DNA from: Pseudaquidulcibacter sp041917055
GTDB lineage: Bacteria > Pseudomonadota > Alphaproteobacteria > Caulobacterales > Aquidulcibacteraceae
NCBI GenBank assembly: GCA_041917055.1
Contig: JAYRYJ010000008.1
Span: 102,341 to 166,340, forward strand
Length of the DNA stretch: 64,000 nucleotides
Direction: 5' to 3'
In this document: piece after piece, positions 60,610 to 64,000 of the stretch
How the letters are laid out: each line of letters starts with the position of its first letter
How positions within the stretch are numbered: the stretch's first letter is position 1
Translations under genes and position numbers: made by a program
The notes under the pieces: generated by a model
The model's database searches: none
Seen by the model: only the letters and a program-made list of their open reading frames with translations
What the model was told of the DNA's origin: nothing

Positions 60610-60912
60610 TTTCACAACCAAAAACAAGCCAAAAACGCGATTAGGCTGTCTCGCAAACAAAAAATACCATTGACCTAAGCCAAACAACCCATATCAAAAG
60701 GTAACACAATTCAGGGTAATGGTAGGCGGAGAGGCTGACTGTGGCCAAAGAGGTGTGGCAACGACTGCGACGCATTAGCAGAATAGGAAAATGAGCCACA
60801 CAAATTATTTAGGTAATTGATAACCAGCCACCGAAACTCGTTTCGAGCAGTGTGCAACTAATTAGCGTCAATTAAAAATGAATTATTAGATTTGGCTTGC
60901 ATCCTTAAAAAT
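60610..60912. other. Intergenic region with decayed repeat
   Basis: About 300 bases without a gene. It contains repeat copy 1 (60677-60837) that also occurs at 61765-61925, and no other recognisable structure. Confidence 0.5.
60677..60837. repeat. Island repeat, copy 1
   Basis: The left part 'AAGCCAAACAACCCATATC' and the right part 'AATTGATAACCAGCCACC' both recur, diverged, in 61765-61925; the right part recurs a third time at 61970-62014. The two large copies flank the orphan toxin tip and its immunity candidate. No open frame lies inside. Confidence 0.6.
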
Positions 60913-61392
60913 TTACTTCCCAAATGATAAGCCAAAATATCCAGTTACTTCCTTATCAAAACACGAAGCTGAAGCGCGGTCGCTTTTGCACAATTTGGAA
61001 ATTTGAACCTCGGCAATGGTCCAATAATAATCAGGGAGATTTTCATGTTTTGTCGAATTTTGGCCTGACAATCTCATATCGTTCGAAATCATGGTGTATG
61101 CAGTCTTTATTTCTGCTGGGTCTCCTTTCTCTAAGGCGATATCTTTAATTAGTGCTTGCACGGAAGCGCACTTGCCTACATAAGCCTCTTTGAGAACAAC
61201 AGGGTCAAGCTTTAAAAATGCGGAACAATAATCATAGGCGGCAACAGCGCTTTGAAAATTTCCTTGCTTGCCGCTTTCTAAAAGGTCTAAAAACTTGGCG
61301 TCATATTCGGAATTTTGACATGCGCTAACCGTGAAACAAAGAACACAAAGTGCGATATCCTTGGTTCCGCGGTTTGAATTTCTTGCTTTCAT
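60913..61392 (-). CDS. Lipoprotein, candidate immunity protein of the orphan Rhs tip
   Basis: 159 residues from the ATG at 61392. The lipobox 'TVSAC' near residue 25 marks a membrane-anchored lipoprotein. The mature part has five cysteines and is helical ('FQSAVAAYDYCSAFLK'), ending 'FGLSFGK'. It is 53 bases downstream of an orphan toxin-tip fragment and in the same direction, the normal position of an immunity gene. No family is recognised. A periplasmic immunity protein would imply a toxin acting in the periplasm (inference). Confidence 0.6.
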   Translation of the reverse strand: MKARNSNRGTKDIALCVLCFTVSACQNSEYDAKFLDLLESGKQGNFQSAVAAYDYCSAFLKLDPVVLKEAYVGKCASVQALIKDIALEKGDPAEIKTAYTMISNDMRLSGQNSTKHENLPDYYWTIAEVQISKLCKSDRASASCFDKEVTGYFGLSFGK

Positions 61393-61445
61393 ATACATTG
61401 CATAATCCTAATCATCTGAACCAGAATTTACTTCTGGCGATATTG

Positions 61446-61664
61446 CTAATTAGCATATCTTTTTCTGGTTGCATCTACAATGCTTTGGGGGACAACTTGT
61501 GGTATAGCTCCATTTCTCCCGTGGTCTCCAATTCCGACGACAGCATTTCCAGAAGGAACTCCGAAAGGATTGATTTTGGAGCCATCAGGATTAAATTGTA
61601 AAAACTGCCCGCCGTTCTTCTTGCCGTCAGCAGTCCGAACCGTCTGTTCACCAAAACGGGGACC
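61446..61664 (-). pseudogene. Orphan Rhs/polymorphic toxin C-terminal fragment
   Basis: A 72-codon open stretch ending in TAG, with an in-frame stop just upstream (61665-61667) and no start codon. The product 'GPRFGEQTVRTADGKKNGGQ...' through 'VVGIGDHGRNGAIPQVVP' looks like a polymorphic-toxin tip of the Rhs type. It is followed by a lipoprotein gene in the immunity position. It is read as a displaced or decayed tip. Confidence in the family assignment is moderate and rests on composition and context. Confidence 0.5.
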
Positions 61665-62184
61665 CTAAAACAAAAACAGAGACATGATATGAATTAAAAC
61701 CGTTTTTGTCGTCAAAACGACATAATTCGCTTCATGCCCAGTCTTTAAAAATCCTCAAACTAAAAAGCCAAACAGCCCGTATCAAATGCTGACACAATTT
61801 AGGGTTTTGGCAAGCGGCGCGTGGATTGAGGATGATAAAGGAAAAAGCGCGTTTGCGACGAATTAGCGGTAAAGGATAAGGAGCCTTTCAAATAATTTAG
61901 GCAATTGATAACCTGTCACCGAAATTGTCCGAAATATGAATTGATAACCTGTCGCCGAAATATGAAATATGAGCCGCGCAAATAATTTAGGTAATTGATA
62001 ACCAGCCACCGAAACCGCGCGAATTATGTCCCCGAATTACGTTCCTTTCTTATGTTCAAACGCCCAAAAAGGCTCTTCATATGAACAACAAACGCATCAT
62101 ATCTCAATTACGCAATGTCCCCGGATTTGGAAAGACTGTGCGCCACGAATGCAGTCAAAATTAATCCACATCATGTCCCCGTTT
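61665..62184. other. Gene-free repeat-rich gap within the Rhs island
   Basis: No gene is supported. It holds island repeat copy 2 and a third partial copy, and three short 'TGTCCCCG' motifs at about 62027, 62116 and 62174 in an AT-rich stretch. The motif phrase recalls degraded transposon ends, but no transposase fragment could be shown. Confidence 0.5.
61765..62014. repeat. Island repeat, copies 2 and 3
   Basis: Copy 2 (61765-61925) aligns along its length with copy 1 ('AAGCCAAACAGCCCGTATC' at the start, 'AATTGATAACCTGTCACC' at the end). A third, partial copy with 'AATTGATAACCAGCCACC' ends at 62014, closer to copy 1 than copy 2 is in that part. Another short 'GAATTGATAACCTGTCGCC' lies between. 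Tandem decay of a repeat is likely. Confidence 0.6.
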
Positions 62185-62886
62185 TTATGGTTGGGGTATG
62201 TTAACGGATACCTTGCTGAAAATCGCGCGCCCATTGACAAAACTACACATGCCATTTGAGAATTTTGAGGTTTTAACAAATGTTGGAAAGCTCACATATG
62301 AAGAGACCAACCCATCGATAGTTTCGATGCCAAAACCGTCTTTAAGGGTTAAATAAATCGGAGCTTTTTTGGTCTTAGCAGGGTAAAGAATTACAACGTA
62401 GGCGCTTTTGGCAATTTCTGATACATCATTACTTGTTTTTTCGGGGTCGAATATCCAAGGATGGCTTTCTTGTATGTTCTGGCTAATTACTATTTCCAGA
62501 CCGCGGTATTTATAAACTCCGAACTTTGAAATGTTTCTTGGAATTGCCAACAAATAGGGCGATTTTCCAAACCTATCCGAAAGCTCTAAACAGAGAAATT
62601 CCGAATTGGAGCAATCAGATACTTCAAGAACCGAAAACTGGCTTGTTGGATTAGAGGCGCGCAGCCTGGAACTGTGGTCATAATTAGCTTGATCAGAAAA
62701 GAATGATGAAAATGCAATTTGAACGTTTTCAACGAAATAAAGCTCACCATTTGTTCGGCTGCAATAATATGTGGCGTCCACATGACGATTTACCGTGCCT
62801 GCAATTGTATTTGAAGACGCACAAGCAATAATCCAGCAAACAAACGAACCAAGTCTTGATTTCTTAAGCGATAGTTCTTTGACCAT
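62185..62886 (-). CDS. Lipoprotein, candidate immunity protein for the Rhs tip
   Basis: 233 residues from the ATG at 62886, with AGGAGGG upstream inside the Rhs 3' end. The N-terminus 'LKKSRLGSFVCWIIAC' fits a short signal sequence with lipobox 'IIAC'. The mature part is beta-rich with several cysteines and ends 'VNIPQP'. It lies 2 bases after the Rhs stop in the same direction, the standard place for an Rhs immunity gene. No family is recognised. Confidence 0.62.
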   Translation of the reverse strand: MVKELSLKKSRLGSFVCWIIACASSNTIAGTVNRHVDATYYCSRTNGELYFVENVQIAFSSFFSDQANYDHSSRLRASNPTSQFSVLEVSDCSNSEFLCLELSDRFGKSPYLLAIPRNISKFGVYKYRGLEIVISQNIQESHPWIFDPEKTSNDVSEIAKSAYVVILYPAKTKKAPIYLTLKDGFGIETIDGLVSSYVSFPTFVKTSKFSNGMCSFVNGRAIFSKVSVNIPQP

Positions 62887-62888
62887 TA

Positions 62889-64000
62889 TCAATTCCCTCC
62901 TAGAAATGACTTACTCACGTTATCAAAGGTTTTCTGATGTGCATCATTGAAATTGTTCATTTTATTGAAATCAGCCCCATTGACTTTCGGAATGCTATGC
63001 ATCGCATCGTGTACAAATGAAATTTGTTGCTCTCTTGAACTACTTCCACTACCTTTGAGGAAATTGTTACCTAGTTGCATTGTTCCAATATAGGGAGTGT
63101 TCGCATTCCCTCCCCAAGTAGGTAAAGCATCAATCTTCGCTAACCTCAGGGCCTCGACGATTTGCGATGCTGTTACATTAACGTTCTTTTGTCCAGGAAT
63201 TTTCAAATCAAACGACTTCTTTGGGTCAGTGGACAATAACTTCCTGTATGCCGAAGTCATGCTCTTCTCTGCCCTTTCAATTGCTTTTAAATCGGATTTG
63301 CTTAGCTTTCCTTGTGATTTCATATTCGAAATATTACTTCCGTTCCAACTATCTACAGTGCATTTAGCAGACTTTTGATCACCTGTGCAAATCATCCCAC
63401 TCGGGTCAGTCGCATTCAGCGGATTTAGGCCGACGTATGAGTATAGATTGATATAATCTAATTGTCCGATTGGGTCGGTTTCGAGGAAAGTGCCTAGTTC
63501 TGGGTCATACCATCTTGCGCGATAGTAATAGAGGCCGAGGTCTGTGAACCATCTTCGACCGGTGTAACCAAACGGATGACCTTCTTGTGCCATTTGGGTG
63601 GCATCGGTCTCACCATATTCGCCATATGCCCTGCGAAGGATTGGGTTGCCAGTAGCATTGGTTAGGGCAATGACGCTGTTTTGCCTATCACCATGAATAT
63701 ATTTAACCGCATTATTGGCATCTATCTGTGCAAACCGCTCATCAATGGCGGGGCCCGCAATAAACCGCTTTGTAACCACACGATTGCCATCAAGTTCCGC
63801 CACTTCTTCGGTGGCACTTGTAACATACCGTGTCTTTAGACCGCCAATGAATTGAAAAACATCATTAATGCCTGTGGCATTCTTAACCGCCTCAACCATC
63901 AAGCCATCGCCATCATACCTAAAGTCATAGGTAGTGCCATCTGCCTTCGTGGCCTTTATAAGCTGCTGAAGAGCATTATGAACATAGGTCGTACCCTTGC
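62889..64000 (-). CDS. Rhs-family polymorphic toxin, C-terminal portion
   Basis: The frame is open from the window end; the gene begins beyond 64000. It includes YD-repeat sequence ('YDFRYDGDGLMVEAV') and the hyperconserved Rhs end 'YYRARWYDPELGTF' with 'YSYVGLNPLNATDPSGM', after which the tip diverges. The tip of about 170 residues carries 'CTGDQKSAKCTVDSWNG', and near its end 'SFVHDAMHS' and 'FNDAHQKTFD'; the histidines and aspartates could make a metal site. Rhs proteins are delivered by type VI or other secretion systems to rivals. The nature of the toxin is unknown. Confidence 0.85.
   Translation of the reverse strand, partial: KGTTYVHNALQQLIKATKADGTTYDFRYDGDGLMVEAVKNATGINDVFQFIGGLKTRYVTSATEEVAELDGNRVVTKRFIAGPAIDERFAQIDANNAVKYIHGDRQNSVIALTNATGNPILRRAYGEYGETDATQMAQEGHPFGYTGRRWFTDLGLYYYRARWYDPELGTFLETDPIGQLDYINLYSYVGLNPLNATDPSGMICTGDQKSAKCTVDSWNGSNISNMKSQGKLSKSDLKAIERAEKSMTSAYRKLLSTDPKKSFDLKIPGQKNVNVTASQIVEALRLAKIDALPTWGGNANTPYIGTMQLGNNFLKGSGSSSREQQISFVHDAMHSIPKVNGADFNKMNNFNDAHQKTFDNVSKSFLGGN

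Noticed and set aside
61350..61601. 83-codon plus-strand ORF antisense to the orphan tip
   Set aside because: Composition looks random and it overlaps two better supported minus-strand features.
62026..62259. 77-codon plus-strand ORF
   Set aside because: It lies in the repeat-rich gap, overlaps the immunity gene, and has no recognisable product or ribosome site.

Overview
This 64 kb window is a chromosomal segment of a Gram-negative alphaproteobacterium. The evidence is a set of genes typical of that class: ATP12-family F1-ATPase chaperone, DUF1285 / NUDIX / CCA-adding gene trio, DUF4170 beside a PmbA homologue and a lipid A-type ABC exporter, CrcB next to RluA-family synthases, and the MoxR / DUF58 / DUF4159 cluster. 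Base composition looks AT-leaning. A dispersed palindromic repeat encoding 'PLPRERGRI' recalls Caulobacterales/Hyphomonadaceae-like lineages; that placement is an inference from memory. I found no rRNA, tRNA, CRISPR array, prophage or complete transposase gene. Most of the window is core genome, with accessory islands at 12-13 kb, 22-23 kb, 41 kb and above 60 kb.

Layout. 0-3 kb: lipid A-type exporter (cut by the window start), DUF4170, PmbA, MAPEG protein. 3-12 kb: secreted and membrane proteins of unknown role, UbiD, two I78-type inhibitors, a secreted protein apparently split by a frameshift at an A8 tract, NnrU, and a dienelactone-hydrolase-like lipoprotein. 12-13 kb: HigBA-type toxin-antitoxin pair with a palindromic operator, then an AlkA-type glycosylase. 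13.8-17.6 kb: nadC, RluA-like, crcB, RluC-like and ATP12 genes, all on the minus strand. 18.7-22.1 kb: nadA, a VOC protein, a secreted protein and nadB, so with nadC the route from aspartate to NaMN is complete. 22.2-22.9 kb: ParDE-type pair with a third, 47-codon gene.

24.9-30 kb is the most interesting locus: an apparent five-gene minus-strand operon TlpA / DUF4266 lipoprotein / DUF3570 barrel / ApbE flavin transferase / ScsB-DsbD reductase, with a 25-bp Fur-like palindrome upstream. It looks like a metal-regulated envelope redox or flavinylation system without a recognised substrate.

30-41 kb: GT-C-like membrane protein, HI0933-family flavoprotein, Tat-exported amidase, RNase HII, CASTOR/POLLUX-like channel, GH43 enzyme, acyltransferase. 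A 269-bp MITE-like element with 34-bp inverted repeats ends the acyltransferase gene. 41.5-50.5 kb: LemA/TPM cluster, an XRE regulator and membrane-partner operon with three evenly spaced operator-like sites, GluQ-RS, HNH nuclease, DUF1993, XpaC-like, DJ-1/PfpI, META, MFS and GNAT proteins. 50.4-56.8 kb: MoxR / DUF58 / BatA-DUF4159 / membrane VWA-like operon, divergent from DUF1285 / CoA pyrophosphatase / CCA transferase (56.9-59.3 kb).

60-64 kb is a polymorphic-toxin (Rhs) locus. An Rhs C-terminus with a toxin tip is followed by a lipoprotein immunity candidate, a repeat-rich gap, an orphan toxin-tip fragment and a second lipoprotein immunity candidate. Related repeats flank the orphan module, which looks like a displaced Rhs tip.
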